Positions 63,784 through 64,000 of a DNA stretch of 64,000 nt are shown in pieces (positions within the stretch are counted from its first letter, which is position 1; each line of letters starts with the position of its first letter). A program made the position numbers and the translations under genes. This DNA is from an uncultured Paracoccaceae bacterium (lineage in GTDB: Bacteria; Pseudomonadota; Alphaproteobacteria; Rhodobacterales; Rhodobacteraceae). The notes beneath the pieces are model-generated. The model ran no database searches. It saw nothing but the letters and a program-made list of their open reading frames with translations, and was not told the DNA's origin. The DNA is taken from positions 42,963-106,962 of the forward strand of contig CAJJBH010000037.1 in NCBI GenBank assembly GCA_905182355.1, written 5' to 3'.

Positions 63784-64000
63784 CTAGATGTGGTTTTTGG
63801 GGTCAAAACCGTTGTCGGCTAGGAACTTACGCCATTGGGTTCTGAATTCATCCCAGTCCAATTTTTCCTTGCTCCAATGATCTGGCCACTCAGGATCATC
63901 AGTGCCTTTGCCACCTGGTAAGGTCACACTGGCATCACCAAATGCTGTTTCCAGTTGTTCCTGTTTGATTAAAGTTTCTGAAAAATCTACTACCCTCAGT
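63784..64000 (-). CDS. C-terminal end of an unknown protein, 5' part beyond the window
   Basis: An open frame of 71 codons runs from the window edge to a TAG at 63784 on the minus strand. The text is protein-like and acidic/aromatic: GTDDPEWPDHWSKEKLDWDEF, then WRKFLADNGFDPKNHI. I do not recognise a family. It is not in the ORF track because it has no start here. It lies upstream of serS on the same strand, about 70 bases away. Confidence 0.5.
   Translation of the reverse strand, partial: LRVVDFSETLIKQEQLETAFGDASVTLPGGKGTDDPEWPDHWSKEKLDWDEFRTQWRKFLADNGFDPKNHI

Overview
The window looks like a chromosome segment of a marine alphaproteobacterium of the Rhodobacterales (Roseobacter group). This rests on gene content and moderate GC by eye, not on a database search. 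Indicators are a gamma-glutamylmethylamide/N-methylglutamate methylamine pathway, two sarcosine-oxidase-type heterotetramer operons, a TRAP transporter, a SitABCD manganese transporter, a long RND efflux pump and DUF1045/DUF1289/DUF302 genes. No rRNA, tRNA or CRISPR array was seen.

Layout. 0-5.2 kb: truncated hydantoinase-type gene, LysR regulator and sitABCD. 5.2-9.7 kb: minus-strand group of GST, MmgE/PrpD protein, threonine aldolase and a 2-oxoglutarate oxygenase, then a doubly frameshifted DUF1045 gene. 9.9-12.6 kb: adk and acs. 13.2-16.3 kb: TRAP dctPQM. 16.3-17.1 kb: DMT permease. 17.5-30.9 kb: the main metabolic island, on the minus strand: amtB plus a 71-residue membrane protein, mgsABC, gmaS, two regulator genes (XRE-cupin and GlxA/AraC) and mgdABCD. 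31.2-32.4 kb: decayed secreted-protein gene. 32.5-37 kb: dusA, TauE permease, second 2OG oxygenase, DUF1289, ruvX, ccmI. 37.3-43.2 kb: second four-subunit operon, soxBDAG, with small membrane-protein genes between soxB and soxD. 43.2-49.2 kb: second decayed secreted gene, sodB, rarD, LOG protein, LysM protein, Atm1-type ABC exporter. 49.3-51.1 kb: DUF302 gene split by a dead IS3-family element. 51.2-56.4 kb: RND pump and adaptor. 56.8-60.4 kb: yfgM-like, bamB, der. 60.5 kb to end: TspO-like protein, DUF2235 protein, serS and a truncated unknown gene.

How it works together. Amt can import methylammonium or ammonium. GmaS joins methylamine to glutamate, MgsABC converts gamma-glutamylmethylamide to N-methylglutamate, and MgdABCD oxidises that to glutamate plus a folate-linked C1 unit. 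SoxBDAG would do the analogous oxidation of sarcosine to glycine. The two regulator genes sit between the halves of the methylamine island, in an area carrying a 16-bp tandem repeat and several operator-like repeats.

The least expected structure is in the IS3-family transposase gene at about 50 kb. It is interrupted three times by related palindromic segments of about 36-41 bp that share end sequences and differ in their stems. These look like copies of a miniature palindromic element.
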